Positions 18,039 to 27,259 of a DNA stretch of 64,000 nt are shown piece by piece. The position numbers were made by a program, and so were the translations under genes. The stretch is from Anaerolineae bacterium (GTDB taxonomy: Bacteria; Chloroflexota; Anaerolineae; Anaerolineales; Villigracilaceae), in contig JABGOQ010000044.1 of assembly GCA_018645405.1 (NCBI GenBank), forward strand, positions 1 to 64,000. The letters are read 5' to 3'. A model generated the notes under the pieces. It had not been told where the DNA came from, did not search any database, and was given only the letters and a program-made list of their open reading frames with translations. Position 1 is the first letter of the stretch; each line of letters starts with the position of its first letter.

Positions 18039-18632
18039 ATGTCACCTACAACCAAAGAACAAACACGACAACATATCCTCGAAAAAGCCGCCTATCTTTT
18101 TAAGACGCAAGGTTATGCCCGAACGACCACGTACGAAATCGCAACGCAAGCTGGTGTCGCTGAAATGACACTTTTTCGGCATTTTGGGAATAAAGAAAAA
18201 CTTTTTCAGACTGTGGCGCAAGGACTTGGCGGCTCAGATATGCTGACAAGTATCGAAACTCAATTAAGCGGTGACTATCACGCAGATTTACTGCTCATTG
18301 GTCAACACGTTTTATCGGGATTAATTGCACAGCGCGAGACAATTCGCTTATTGATGTTTGAAGCCTCCCATTTCCCCGAAGTGCAAGAAGCGGTCACGAA
18401 AAGCCCGCGTGAGTTGCGCCAGACATTGAGCGAATACTTTCAAAAGCAGATAGAAGAAGGGAAAGTGCAAAATCTCAATCCCAAAGTGATGGCACGCGCT
18501 TTTTTTGCGATGCTCTTTGGCTACGCAATTGGGCTAGATACGCTCACCGAACCACTTTCTACAGAAATATCGCTCGATGAAATCGTAGAACAATTTATTC
18601 ACATTTTTGTAAAAGGAACGGTTAAATTATAA
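18039..18632 (+). CDS. TetR/AcrR-family transcriptional repressor
   Basis: 197 residues from the chosen ATG. The N-terminal helix-turn-helix reads TTYEIATQAGVAEMTLFRHFGNKEKLF, the classic TetR_N pattern. The ligand-binding C-terminal domain is divergent. The ATG at 18039 is preferred to an in-frame GTG at 18003 because GGAG lies just before it and because the GTG overlaps the operator palindrome. It leads an operon with an adaptor, ATPase and permease, so it most likely represses this exporter until an inducer binds. Confidence 0.88.
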   Translation: MSPTTKEQTRQHILEKAAYLFKTQGYARTTTYEIATQAGVAEMTLFRHFGNKEKLFQTVAQGLGGSDMLTSIETQLSGDYHADLLLIGQHVLSGLIAQRETIRLLMFEASHFPEVQEAVTKSPRELRQTLSEYFQKQIEEGKVQNLNPKVMARAFFAMLFGYAIGLDTLTEPLSTEISLDEIVEQFIHIFVKGTVKL

Positions 18633-18808
18633 GAATAAATGGAAATACTGTCTCTATCTAATGACTAAAATTAGACTGGCACTTGCCCCCTCTATCCCTT
18701 CCCCCCTCGGGAGAAGGTTAGAATGGGGGCTGGAGTGCAAGACGTAAAATTTCTGTATTGGTCAAAATTCACCACTACAAAAATCCCAACCCTATAAAAG
18801 AGGAAAAC

Positions 18809-19966
18809 ATGAATACTAAAAAAACACTTTATATCCTAATCATCATTTTCACCTTTGCGCTTAGTGCTTGTGGCGCAGAGGAAAAACCCACCCCTGAACC
18901 TGTCGAAACTGTGAGTACGAGTGCTGTTATCGCCGAGGGGCATATTTTCCCTGCACAAAATGTACAGCTCAACTTTACTGTACGCGGCAGAGTTGCCGAG
19001 ATTTTGGTAGCCGAAGGCGAGATGGTTGCCAAAGACACGGTCATCATTCGTCTTGCCGATTTTCAGCAAGCCGAAGCATCCCTCCGTGCCGCCGAGCTTG
19101 AGCTAATCACCGCCCAAGATAGCTACGATGAATTTCTACGCACAGGTGAGTTATCGCAAGCAAATGCGCGGAAAGCCTACCAAAACGCGCAAATTATTCG
19201 CGCTGAAGCCGAACGTGAATGGGAAAAAATTGACGAAGATAACCTCAAAGACGATATAGATGATGCCGAGTCTGAACTTCGTGATAAGCAGGAAGATTTG
19301 GACGACGCACAAGAAGAATTCGACAAATATGCCGATCTAGACGAAGATAATTCAAAACGTGAAGATGCCGAAAACGATCTCGAAGATGCCCAAGAAGATT
19401 TTAATGAAGCAAAACGCGATTTGGAAGAAACCATTCGTGAGTTGGATGATGCCCGCATTGAACTGGATGCCGCGCTTGGAACAGAGGCAGAAGCGAAATA
19501 CTTCTACGAAACACGCGTGGATGGTGGACTTGCTACTGACCAAAAAGCATTCTTTGAAAGTAGACTTTCCACTGCCAAAGCGCATCTTGCCGCGGCACAG
19601 AATGCTCTCGATGGCTACGAACTAAAAGCCCCCTTTGAAGGCACAGTAACTGATATTAATGTAGAAGTTGGTCAATTAGTAGGTGCTGAAAAATGGGTCG
19701 TTCAACTGGCCGATTTAAGCAAATTCCACGTTGAAACCAGCGACCTGACTGAGTTAGAAGTAGTCAAAATCAGTGAAGGTCAAATAGTAGAAATTGTCCC
19801 AGACGCATTACTCGATTTACTCTTGCTGGGGCGCGTTACAAATATTTCCCAATCCTTCCAGACCCAAGCAGGAGATGTTGTTTATGCCGTAACCATTGAT
19901 TTGGTAGAGACTGATCCCAACTTAATGTGGGGCATGACGGTAGAAGCTATGTTCTTGGGTGAGTAG
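18809..19966 (+). CDS. Membrane-fusion/periplasmic adaptor lipoprotein (HlyD/MacA type)
   Basis: 385 residues from the ATG preceded by AGGAAAAC. The signal peptide ends in lipobox LSAC with Cys20. A biotinyl-lipoyl-like half motif (FTVRGRVAEILVAEGEMV) is followed by a very long acidic coiled coil from about residue 85 to 250, rich in DD and ED pairs. The second half of the lipoyl domain is LKAPFEGTVTDINVEVGQLV, and a beta-barrel domain follows. Such adaptors couple an ABC permease to the outside. The double ATPase and the FtsX permease follow. An upstream in-frame start at 18758 is less likely. Confidence 0.85.
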   Translation: MNTKKTLYILIIIFTFALSACGAEEKPTPEPVETVSTSAVIAEGHIFPAQNVQLNFTVRGRVAEILVAEGEMVAKDTVIIRLADFQQAEASLRAAELELITAQDSYDEFLRTGELSQANARKAYQNAQIIRAEAEREWEKIDEDNLKDDIDDAESELRDKQEDLDDAQEEFDKYADLDEDNSKREDAENDLEDAQEDFNEAKRDLEETIRELDDARIELDAALGTEAEAKYFYETRVDGGLATDQKAFFESRLSTAKAHLAAAQNALDGYELKAPFEGTVTDINVEVGQLVGAEKWVVQLADLSKFHVETSDLTELEVVKISEGQIVEIVPDALLDLLLLGRVTNISQSFQTQAGDVVYAVTIDLVETDPNLMWGMTVEAMFLGE

Positions 19967-20008
19967 GGTAAAAAACAGTCAATCAGGAATCAGGTGATTA
20001 GGAAAAGA

Positions 20009-20054
20009 GGGAGTAGAGAGTAGTGAATTAGGGCGGAGCTACTCTCCTACTCCC
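20009..20054. repeat. Imperfect inverted repeat before the tandem ATPase gene
   Basis: GGGAGTAGAGAGTAGT and TACTCTCCTACTCCC can pair across a 15-base loop, in the gap between the adaptor and ATPase genes. No T-run follows, so it is probably an intercistronic RNA element or a mobile palindrome. Confidence 0.4.
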
Positions 20055-20078
20055 TTACTCCCTACTCCATAAAAAAAA

Positions 20079-21938
20079 ATGAATACAACTAAAAATATCA
20101 TCCATCTACAAGATATTACAAAAACCTTTAACACAGGCGAAGTTCCCTTTACTGCGCTTAAAAATATCACTCTGGATATTCAAAAAGGCGAGTTTCTTGG
20201 CATCACGGGCAAATCGGGCGCGGGGAAGACGACTTTGCTGAATATGATCGCGGGGGTGGACAACGCGACTTCTGGGGAGATTCTCTTTCAATCATCAGAA
20301 TCTTCTCTCCCCATTCATGCGCTCAGCGAAGATCAGCTTGCACAATGGCGAGGCGAAAATATCGGCATTATCTATCAATCCTTTGAATTGATGCCGACTC
20401 TTAATCTGGTCAAAAATGTGATGTTGCCCCCCGACTTCTTAGGCACCTATCGTCCCACCACCAGCAAAAAACACGCGCTCGAATTATTGGATTTGGTCGA
20501 GATTGCAGACCATGCGTATAAAATCCCCGCGCATATTTCTGGCGGGCAGAAGCAACGCGTGGCGATAGCGCGTGCGCTGGTTAACGACCCTCAGATTATT
20601 ATCGCCGATGAGCCAACGGGTAATTTAGATAGCGTCACCGCTGAAACCATTTTCCAGATTTTCGAGAAGTTGGTAGCGCAGGGGAAAACAGTCGTTATGG
20701 TTACGCACGATGAAAGTTTTGCGCCACGATTTTCTCGCCATTTAAGAATTACAGACGGCGTTGTCAGTGAAGCAAAAGGCACAAAAATAACAAAAGTGAC
20801 CGATGAAGTATTGGGGACGGAGAAAAAAGGAAGAAAAGCCAAAGAAGGCGAAACACCGGCTGTTATTCTGCGCGGCGTGGATAAAGTTTACGAAACGCCA
20901 GCGGGGGATTTTGTGGCGTTGGAATCGGTTGATTTGCAATTGGATTATGGACAGTTCATCTCCATCGTGGGTAAATCGGGATGTGGAAAATCTACCTTGC
21001 TGAATATGATTACAGGCATTGACCATCCCACCGGCGGAGAGGTGCTTGTAGATAATAAAGATATTTACAGCATGAAAAAAAGCGAGCGCGCTCTTTGGCG
21101 AGGAAATAACTTGGGCGTTGTTTTTCAGTTTTTTCAATTATTACCAACCCTGACTTTGCTGGAAAATATCATGCTCCCGATGGATTATTGTAATCTTTAT
21201 TCTTCTAAGGAGCGACCCAAGCGAGCGATGGAATTGCTCACAATGGTTGGTCTGGAAGAACAAGCGGATAAATTCCCGACTGCTGTTTCTAGCGGTCAAC
21301 AACAGGGAGCCGCAATTGCACGAGCTTTGGCAACAGACCCTTCTATTATTGTGGCAGATGAGCCGACTGGCAATTTGGATTCTAAATCGGCAAATAATAT
21401 CCTTAATTTATTCGAGCGTTTGGCAGAGGAAGGCAAGACAGTTATTATCGTTACGCATGATTCATCCATAACGCGGCGAACAGATCAGACAATTATTCTC
21501 TCTGATGGGGAGATTATAAACCAAGCTATAGCACGCGCGCTCCCGCTCCTGTCCCACACACAAATGATGATTGCCACGCACCAAGCCGAACACAAGAGCG
21601 TCTCGGCGGATTCCGTCATCCTAGAAAAAGGCAAAGAAGTGGAACATTTCTTTATGATTAAGTCGGGTGCGGTGGATATCATCGTCAAAGAAAAGCGAGG
21701 TAAAGAGGTGCCATTGGCACAGTTGGGCGCGGGGCAGTTTTTTGGTGAAACAGAACTAACGCTAGGCGGGGGGGCAATTGCGGAGGTGCGGGGTGCGAGC
21801 GAGGGGGCTGAGTTGGCGTTGTTGCCCAAGAAGATTTTTAATGAGTTGATTAATGACTCTTCGCTGACCAGAAGCTCTCTTGAAGAAGTTGCAAATAGCC
21901 GTAAATCTGAAAATAAAAAAAGGAAAACTGACCGATGA
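20079..21938 (+). CDS. Tandem ABC ATPase fused to a cyclic-nucleotide-binding domain
   Basis: 619 residues holding two MacB/LolD-type nucleotide-binding domains and a C-terminal cNMP-binding domain. Domain 1 (about 5-235): Walker A GKSGAGKT at 44-51, signature [14 protein letters not shown], Walker [12 protein letters not shown]. Domain 2 (about 262-480): Walker A GKSGCGKST and Walker [13 protein letters not shown], but the signature is SSGQQQGAAIARAL, with the first conserved Gly and the Arg-Val lost. The last part (about 500-595) has the Crp-type jelly-roll pattern (LEKGKEVEHFFMIKSGAVDII, GAGQFFGETEL). ATP hydrolysis may thus be asymmetric and ligand-gated. The gene overlaps the permease by 4 bases. 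Confidence 0.88.
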   Translation: MNTTKNIIHLQDITKTFNTGEVPFTALKNITLDIQKGEFLGITGKSGAGKTTLLNMIAGVDNATSGEILFQSSESSLPIHALSEDQLAQWRGENIGIIYQSFELMPTLNLVKNVMLPPDFLGTYRPTTSKKHALELLDLVEIADHAYKIPAHISGGQKQRVAIARALVNDPQIIIADEPTGNLDSVTAETIFQIFEKLVAQGKTVVMVTHDESFAPRFSRHLRITDGVVSEAKGTKITKVTDEVLGTEKKGRKAKEGETPAVILRGVDKVYETPAGDFVALESVDLQLDYGQFISIVGKSGCGKSTLLNMITGIDHPTGGEVLVDNKDIYSMKKSERALWRGNNLGVVFQFFQLLPTLTLLENIMLPMDYCNLYSSKERPKRAMELLTMVGLEEQADKFPTAVSSGQQQGAAIARALATDPSIIVADEPTGNLDSKSANNILNLFERLAEEGKTVIIVTHDSSITRRTDQTIILSDGEIINQAIARALPLLSHTQMMIATHQAEHKSVSADSVILEKGKEVEHFFMIKSGAVDIIVKEKRGKEVPLAQLGAGQFFGETELTLGGGAIAEVRGASEGAELALLPKKIFNELINDSSLTRSSLEEVANSRKSENKKRKTDR

Positions 21939-24346
21939 GTACTAAAGCCGATAAACTAAAACCACGCTTGAGTAAGATTTTTTCTGATTTATGGGATGAT
22001 AAGATGCGTACCACTTTGGTGGTGGCTTCGATTTCGGTGGGCGTTTTTGCTCTGGGGATGGTGATTAGCGCGTATTCCATCTTGGACACAGATGTTGGCC
22101 ATAGCTACGCTTCGATAAACCCACCAAATATCGAAATTTGGACAGACCCCTTTGACGATAATCTTGTGCATAGTTTGGAGAAAACAGAGGGGGTGGAAGA
22201 TGTGGTTGCGCATCGCTTAATGATTGTGCGTGCCAGCATTGGTGATGAAGCTCCACAAAGTCTACAGCTTTTAGGCATGTCTGAATTTAATAGTGATGTC
22301 AATCTTTTGAGACCTATCGAAGGGACGCAATATGCCAAAGAGGGTGAGGTTGTTCTCAGTGAAGATAGGATGCACAGCAGTGGCTATCATCCTGGCGATA
22401 TAATCAAGGTTGAATTTCCGGATAAAAAAATACGGGAATTGAAAGTGGTTGGGCTTGTTACCGACCAAATCACCTCACAGCCTACACCGGGGCAGTTGGT
22501 TTATGCTTATGTGTCAATGAAGACCCTCGATTCTTTTGGCATAGATTATAGTTATAACCATTTTTATATTACTGTTACTGGTGATGGCACAGATGTTGAT
22601 TTTATTACCGAAGTTGCTGATGCTGTGGAAGAACAAGTAGAACGTAGTGGTCGCTATGTCCGCAAAATAAATGAGGGGATGCTTTCTAACGAACATCCTA
22701 TGAACGATAATATCTTGGCTATTATTGGCCTACTCGGTATATTAGGTGTTTTGCTTGCTGTCTTGAGTTCTTCGCTGATTATTAATACGCTTAACGCGCT
22801 TATGGCGCAACAATTACGCCAAATTGGGATCATGAAATTAATCGGTGGGCGCAGTAAACAGATTTTAGGCATGTATTTGAAATTAATTGTCTTTTATAGT
22901 GTGATTGCGCTAATTTTTGCAGTGCCTTTGGGCGCGGCGGCGGGATATGGGTTGTCTTTGGTTATCTCAACAATCTTGGGTGCGGTTTTGCAAGGATTTC
23001 GCTTTGTGCCAGCGGCGATTATTACACAGGTTGTGATTGCATTTGCAATTCCTTTGGTGTCTGGATATTTGCCCGTCAATAGTGGTGCGAAAACCAGCGT
23101 AGTACGCGCGATCAGCGATTTAACACCCGGGGCTACTCCTAAAAAGAAATCATTTTTGAGTGCCAATGCCAAGTGGATGAGAAATTTTTCACGCCCCGTT
23201 CTGCTCTCCATTCGTAATACTTTCCGTAAAAAGGGGCGTTTGCTTTTGACAATTTTCACGCTCACTATGGCGGGGGCGGTCTTCATTGGCGTTTTCAATG
23301 TGCGTGCGTCAATGGATAGTCTAATGGATAATCTTCTGGCTCACTTTTTAAGCGATGTAACGGTTAATTTCACCCACCCTTATCGAGTTAACGAAGTAGA
23401 ACAAGCTCTGCTGGAAATTCCCGGTGTAGAAGCACTGGAAGCCTGGGGTGGGGCGGCAGGCGAGATTGTGGATGAAAATGGCGAAGTGGTTTCTGACCTT
23501 GGACTTTCTGCGCCACCCTACGATACCCAATTGCTTTCTCCCGAATTCTTGGCAGGGCGTTGGCTTTTGCCTGGTGAAGAAAAGAAGCTGGTCGTTGCAG
23601 ACACGATTTATAACTTTTATCCTGATATTGAGCCGGGCGATACCCTTAGGCTCGAACTCAATGGAGGGCGTGCCGAAGAATGGGAGGTTGTGGGTATCTT
23701 CCGTTTTGTGGATATGCTCGGCGACCCAATAGGCTATGCCAACTTTGATTTTATTGCTCAAAAAACCCATTTGCCCGCGCAGGCAAGTTCATTTCGCATT
23801 GTCACGACTGAGCATGATATAGAATCGCAAGCTAAAATAGCCGAACGCGTAGACAAAGCATTAAATGAGCTTAATTTTGATGTGCTGAGCATTCAAACGG
23901 GAGCTGAATTACGGGAAAGTGCTTCTATAGGTGTGAATGTGATCATCATGTTTTTACTTGTGATGGCAATCCTAACCGCAATTGTAGGAAGCATCGGACT
24001 GATGGGCACGATGAGTATGAATGTTTTGGAACGCACGCGTGAAATCGGCGTGATGCGCACCATCGGCGCGGTAGATAACGTTGTCATGCTCTCGGTCATC
24101 ATCGAGGGGCAGGTTATCGCGCTAATTACTTGGGTGCTGGCAATCGTCTTATCCTTCCCCATTAGCACCGTTCTACTCAAAATCATCGGTGAAACAATGA
24201 TGGGCTCAGAAATGACGGCAGAATTCACTCCCTTCGGTATCTTTCTCTGGCTGGGTATCGTGATTATTCTCTCGATTATCGCCAGCATCATGCCCGCTAG
24301 AAACGCGGCGAAGTTGACGATTAATGAGGTCTTGGCTTATGAATAG
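21935..24346 (+). CDS. ABC transporter permease, FtsX/MacB family, two-module form
   Basis: 803 residues. An N-terminal membrane helix (about 25-48) is followed by a MacB-like periplasmic domain, three membrane helices with an FtsX domain near 270-395, a second helix plus periplasmic domain, and a C-terminal FtsX domain near 680-800. It thus carries both halves of a transporter in one chain, matching the two ATPase domains of its partner. EAA-like regions include GIMKLIGGRSKQI and GVMRTIGAVDNVV. Together with the adaptor it probably forms an exporter or a mechanotransducing complex; the substrate is unknown. Confidence 0.88.
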   Translation: MSTKADKLKPRLSKIFSDLWDDKMRTTLVVASISVGVFALGMVISAYSILDTDVGHSYASINPPNIEIWTDPFDDNLVHSLEKTEGVEDVVAHRLMIVRASIGDEAPQSLQLLGMSEFNSDVNLLRPIEGTQYAKEGEVVLSEDRMHSSGYHPGDIIKVEFPDKKIRELKVVGLVTDQITSQPTPGQLVYAYVSMKTLDSFGIDYSYNHFYITVTGDGTDVDFITEVADAVEEQVERSGRYVRKINEGMLSNEHPMNDNILAIIGLLGILGVLLAVLSSSLIINTLNALMAQQLRQIGIMKLIGGRSKQILGMYLKLIVFYSVIALIFAVPLGAAAGYGLSLVISTILGAVLQGFRFVPAAIITQVVIAFAIPLVSGYLPVNSGAKTSVVRAISDLTPGATPKKKSFLSANAKWMRNFSRPVLLSIRNTFRKKGRLLLTIFTLTMAGAVFIGVFNVRASMDSLMDNLLAHFLSDVTVNFTHPYRVNEVEQALLEIPGVEALEAWGGAAGEIVDENGEVVSDLGLSAPPYDTQLLSPEFLAGRWLLPGEEKKLVVADTIYNFYPDIEPGDTLRLELNGGRAEEWEVVGIFRFVDMLGDPIGYANFDFIAQKTHLPAQASSFRIVTTEHDIESQAKIAERVDKALNELNFDVLSIQTGAELRESASIGVNVIIMFLLVMAILTAIVGSIGLMGTMSMNVLERTREIGVMRTIGAVDNVVMLSVIIEGQVIALITWVLAIVLSFPISTVLLKIIGETMMGSEMTAEFTPFGIFLWLGIVIILSIIASIMPARNAAKLTINEVLAYE

Positions 24347-24364
24347 ATGATAATGAGCAGCGCG

Positions 24365-24455
24365 AGTAGAAAGGAAGATGTCTACGCCAGCGACAATGTT
24401 GACCGAAGGCACGCAAGCCAAAATCACGCGCTACGCGGCACTTCATCCCATTAAA
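24365..24455 (-). repeat. Dispersed degenerate intergenic repeat, copy 3 (partial, reverse)
   Basis: On the minus strand it begins ATGGGATGAAGTGCCGCGT, continues with TTGCGTGCC and a degenerate TCAACATTGTCGCTGGCGT, and stops there. This is the first half of the family seen at 2500-2660 and 28200-28380. It lies at the convergent end of the exporter and catabolic clusters. Confidence 0.55.
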
Positions 24456-24459
24456 TATA

Positions 24460-24497
24460 AATACCTGACAGGTCTTAAAGACCTGTCAGGTATTTTC
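24460..24497. terminator. Bidirectional hairpin between convergent operons
   Basis: Arms ACCTGACAGGTC and GACCTGTCAGGT plus A/T ends form a long perfect stem with a 5-base TTAAA loop. It is the same palindrome as at 2442-2476. Its position between two convergent stop codons fits a two-way terminator. Confidence 0.7.
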
Positions 24498-24504
24498 TCA
24501 AATT

Positions 24505-25923
24505 CTATTCTTTGCCCCATTTGGCGAAATAATCGCCAAAGAGGTCTTCATCGGTGGGGACGTATTCGGGGAAGGGTAATGAGAGCCAAGTGTAGTTCAT
24601 AAAGTGTTTGTAGTTGACGTTTTCGCTGGTCATATTGCCTGCCCAACTGCCGCCACCGAGGGTGTCGGTGAAGGGGTTGGCGTTGAACCAAGAGCCGCTA
24701 TTTGCCATGGCGTGGGGCATATTGCAATTGACCCTGCCGACATTGGCTTTGATGGCGAGTTCGATTTTGCGGTCATCACGCTCGGAGTGGATGGAGGCAG
24801 AGTGACCTTCGCCGGAGAAGCGGTGCATTTCTTTCATGCGTTCGACCATCTCGCTGAAATCATCCCATTTCCAGACGGTGAGTACGGGGGAGATTTTCTC
24901 GCCAGAGAAGCGATCTTCGGAACCGGCTTTTGTGCCCAATACCATCAGGAAGCGGGTATCTTCGGGGACATCTAGGCCTGCCAGTTCTGCGATATGGGTA
25001 GCGGTGCGGGCAACGATTTTTCGATTTAGCATTTCACCATCGGGCCACATGAGTGTGCGTAGTTTTTCGCGCTCTTCTGTATTGCACATATAGCCGCCTT
25101 CGGATTTTAGGGCATCGAGCATTTCATCGAAGATGCTGGCTTCGAGCGCGACTGCGTTTTCGGATGAACAGGATGCAGAGTTATTCGCCACTTTTGAGCG
25201 GACAATTTTATCGGCGACAGCTTTGAAATCGGCTGTTTCGTCAATGATGGAAATTACATTTCCTGAACTGACGGTGTGGGCTGGTTTTCCGGCAGCATAA
25301 ACGACCTGCACCAATGCCGCACCACCTGTTGCGACTACAAAGTCGCATTTGGACATTAATTCGCGGGCTTTGAGACGGCTGGTATTTTTCATGCAGAGCA
25401 TTAAATCTTCTGGTGCACCAATTTTACGCAGTGCTTTGCGACCATATTCGACCGTCAGCGCAGAGCTGCCCTGCGTGCTGGGATGGGGTGAAACGATCAT
25501 GGAGTTGCGAGTTTTCAGGAGACTCAAGCCGATACAAGAAACCGTAGACTCAGGATTTGTGGAGGGCACCACGTTGGCGACTACGCCCATTGGCTTGGCG
25601 TAGATTCGCAGACCGCGTTCTTTATCTTCTTCAACCAGACCGCAGGTGGCGACATCTTTCATATCCCAGAGTGTGCCTTTGGTTTTACTTTGAATTTTGG
25701 CAACTTTATCTTCATATATGCCAATCCCTGATTCGTCTACAGCGAGACGAGCGAGTTCACGAGCGACTTCTGGTTTTTGCCACTCCCAACCTACAGCGGC
25801 GACCATCTCGTCTACTTTTTCTTGGGGCCAGAATTCGATTTCTTCAAAAGCTTTTCGTGAACGTTGATAGAGTTCTTCTACTTCTTGCATTTCTGCGGGG
25901 GTTAGTTCTTTTGATTTTGACAT
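24505..25923 (-). CDS. Acylating aldehyde dehydrogenase (sulfoacetaldehyde/acetaldehyde dehydrogenase-like)
   Basis: 472 residues of the CoA-acylating aldehyde dehydrogenase group (EutE/PduP/SauS relatives). The catalytic Cys is probably Cys252 in NNSASCSSENAVALE. NAD-binding strands include GVVANVVPSTNPEST and VVATGGAALVQVVYAAGKPA; no Glu general base typical of non-acylating enzymes is apparent. The reaction is aldehyde + CoA + NAD(P)+ to acyl-CoA. Its cluster contains aminotransferases that make C2 sulfonate or phosphonate aldehydes, so sulfoacetaldehyde or phosphonoacetaldehyde is a plausible substrate. That choice is inference; plain acetaldehyde cannot be excluded. It is the last gene of the minus-strand cluster. 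Confidence 0.78.
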   Translation of the reverse strand: MSKSKELTPAEMQEVEELYQRSRKAFEEIEFWPQEKVDEMVAAVGWEWQKPEVARELARLAVDESGIGIYEDKVAKIQSKTKGTLWDMKDVATCGLVEEDKERGLRIYAKPMGVVANVVPSTNPESTVSCIGLSLLKTRNSMIVSPHPSTQGSSALTVEYGRKALRKIGAPEDLMLCMKNTSRLKARELMSKCDFVVATGGAALVQVVYAAGKPAHTVSSGNVISIIDETADFKAVADKIVRSKVANNSASCSSENAVALEASIFDEMLDALKSEGGYMCNTEEREKLRTLMWPDGEMLNRKIVARTATHIAELAGLDVPEDTRFLMVLGTKAGSEDRFSGEKISPVLTVWKWDDFSEMVERMKEMHRFSGEGHSASIHSERDDRKIELAIKANVGRVNCNMPHAMANSGSWFNANPFTDTLGGGSWAGNMTSENVNYKHFMNYTWLSLPFPEYVPTDEDLFGDYFAKWGKE

Positions 25924-25944
25924 TTTTTTCCTTTATATTAGTTT

Positions 25945-26217
25945 TTTACCACTAAGGAGCACGAAGGAGTTGTATTGAATAACTCGTCCATTTCAAAGCT
26001 AGGCGATAGCGGAGGTTGAGTAGAATGACAGCACTACCGTCATTCGTATCGAAACTGGAGCGGGTTAGCAAAAGAGTATTCTTCCCATAAATCCGCTATG
26101 GTTTCGATACGCTACGCACGGAAATGCTGCGCCTTCGCCACTCAACCGCCGCTATCATAATGAATAAATGTACAAATTTTTCCTTTGTGTCTCTTTGTGT
26201 TCTTCGTGGTGAATGAA
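25945..26217. repeat. MITE-like element with nested inverted repeats
   Basis: The ends ACCACTAAGGAGCACGAAGG (25949-25968) and, inverted, CTTTGTGTTCTTCGTGGT pair imperfectly. Inside, GATAGCGGAGGTTGAGT pairs with ACTCAACCGCCGCTATC, and GTATCGAAAC with GGTTTCGATAC. The whole 270-bp gap between the dehydrogenase and citrate-synthase-like genes is thus one large imperfect hairpin without a gene. Confidence 0.6.
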
Positions 26218-26239
26218 TTTTTTTATGACCAAACCTAGG

Positions 26240-27259
26240 TTAAGTTTTCTCGCTGGGGTCATCAACTTCTTCGGCAATAGCAAAGCCACTGCCATGCAAT
26301 TTCATTCGTTCTTCAAACGCCTTTTTCCACTCAGCGATATTGAAAGTCTGCGCGGTCTTGGCATTTTTATCTCTATCTGCCAAGGAGGGAACGGCGCGGT
26401 CTTCGGGTCCATCGTAGAAATCTTTGGATGTGAGTTCTTGACTCATCGCTGTCATTTCTTCGCGTTCGACTTCTTCGATATAGTGTGCGCCAGCCCCAAA
26501 GGAACGTGTGATTGCCAAAATCGCCCAAGTTGCTTCGGGCGTAAATCCGAGATCCATCATGGTGGCACCGATTGCGCCAAGCATATCCAAATCTACGGGT
26601 TCATCGCTGAGTTTTTGTGCCGCTTTGACGATTTCTTTCATAAAAGCAATATGCTTCCCAGATACACCAAGTTTCTCGGCGCGCGCCAACATGCGTTTGG
26701 CGGCAGGGTCTTTGAGCATCAAACCAGAAACGCCCAGCGCGGGATCGCCGAGATATTCTTTGGCGTATTCCATCGCTACTTTTTCCATGGGCACGCCATC
26801 TTGCTCAACTTCGTCCAGTGCATCAATCAGCATATTCCCAAAGGCTGAATACGCACCATATGCATGACCGAAAGCCAAAATGGATGCGCCGCACGCTTGC
26901 GTCAAAAAGGTCTTCGAGCGAGCAACGGTTCGGGATAAGATAGCGGGCAGGGATAATCCATCTTCCAGAGAGAGAATCATGATGTAATTCAACATCTTTT
27001 CTTCTTCGATCAATGGGATTCTGGATTGAAAATCAATGAAAAGCAAATCTACGAGTCCGTAGCCTTCTTCCATTAATTCGGTTGTGTCGTATCCACGCGC
27101 TACAATACGATGTTTGTTTTTATAAGCCACTTCCGATAGCCATTGAAAACCCGGGCGGCTTGTATCTTTGGGCACGGTGCCGTAGGGTCTGTTCATATAA
27201 TCGTAAGGCAATTTGGGATCGCCTAAATTGCCAATCACCTTCTTCTTTAGATCACCCAT
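26240..27259 (-). CDS. Citrate-synthase-family protein B (divergent; catalytic residues altered)
   Basis: 339 residues, resembling the citryl-CoA-lyase/citrate-synthase family. Conserved framework: VARGYDTTELMEEGYGLVDLLF near the N terminus and MMDLGFTPEATWAILAITRSFGAGAHYIEE near the C terminus, with Asp236 in the place of the catalytic Asp. The usual G-x-x-H-G-G motif is reshaped to FGHAYGAYSA (His132 shifted), and the second His motif (normally G-F-G-H-P) reads LGVSGLMLKDP, with no His. A classical condensation is therefore doubtful. It overlaps its partner by 13 bases, with AAGGAG inside that gene's end, which points to a heteromeric pair. Role unknown. Confidence 0.72.
   Translation of the reverse strand: MGDLKKKVIGNLGDPKLPYDYMNRPYGTVPKDTSRPGFQWLSEVAYKNKHRIVARGYDTTELMEEGYGLVDLLFIDFQSRIPLIEEEKMLNYIMILSLEDGLSLPAILSRTVARSKTFLTQACGASILAFGHAYGAYSAFGNMLIDALDEVEQDGVPMEKVAMEYAKEYLGDPALGVSGLMLKDPAAKRMLARAEKLGVSGKHIAFMKEIVKAAQKLSDEPVDLDMLGAIGATMMDLGFTPEATWAILAITRSFGAGAHYIEEVEREEMTAMSQELTSKDFYDGPEDRAVPSLADRDKNAKTAQTFNIAEWKKAFEERMKLHGSGFAIAEEVDDPSEKT

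Noticed and set aside
18681-18740. Pyrimidine-rich inverted stretch with CTCGGGAGAAGG
   Set aside because: Looks like a common low-complexity palindrome; no good stem with T-run and no second copy seen in the window.
19177-19585. Minus-strand Ser-rich frames opposite the adaptor coiled coil
   Set aside because: They are antisense shadows of the acidic coiled-coil codons.
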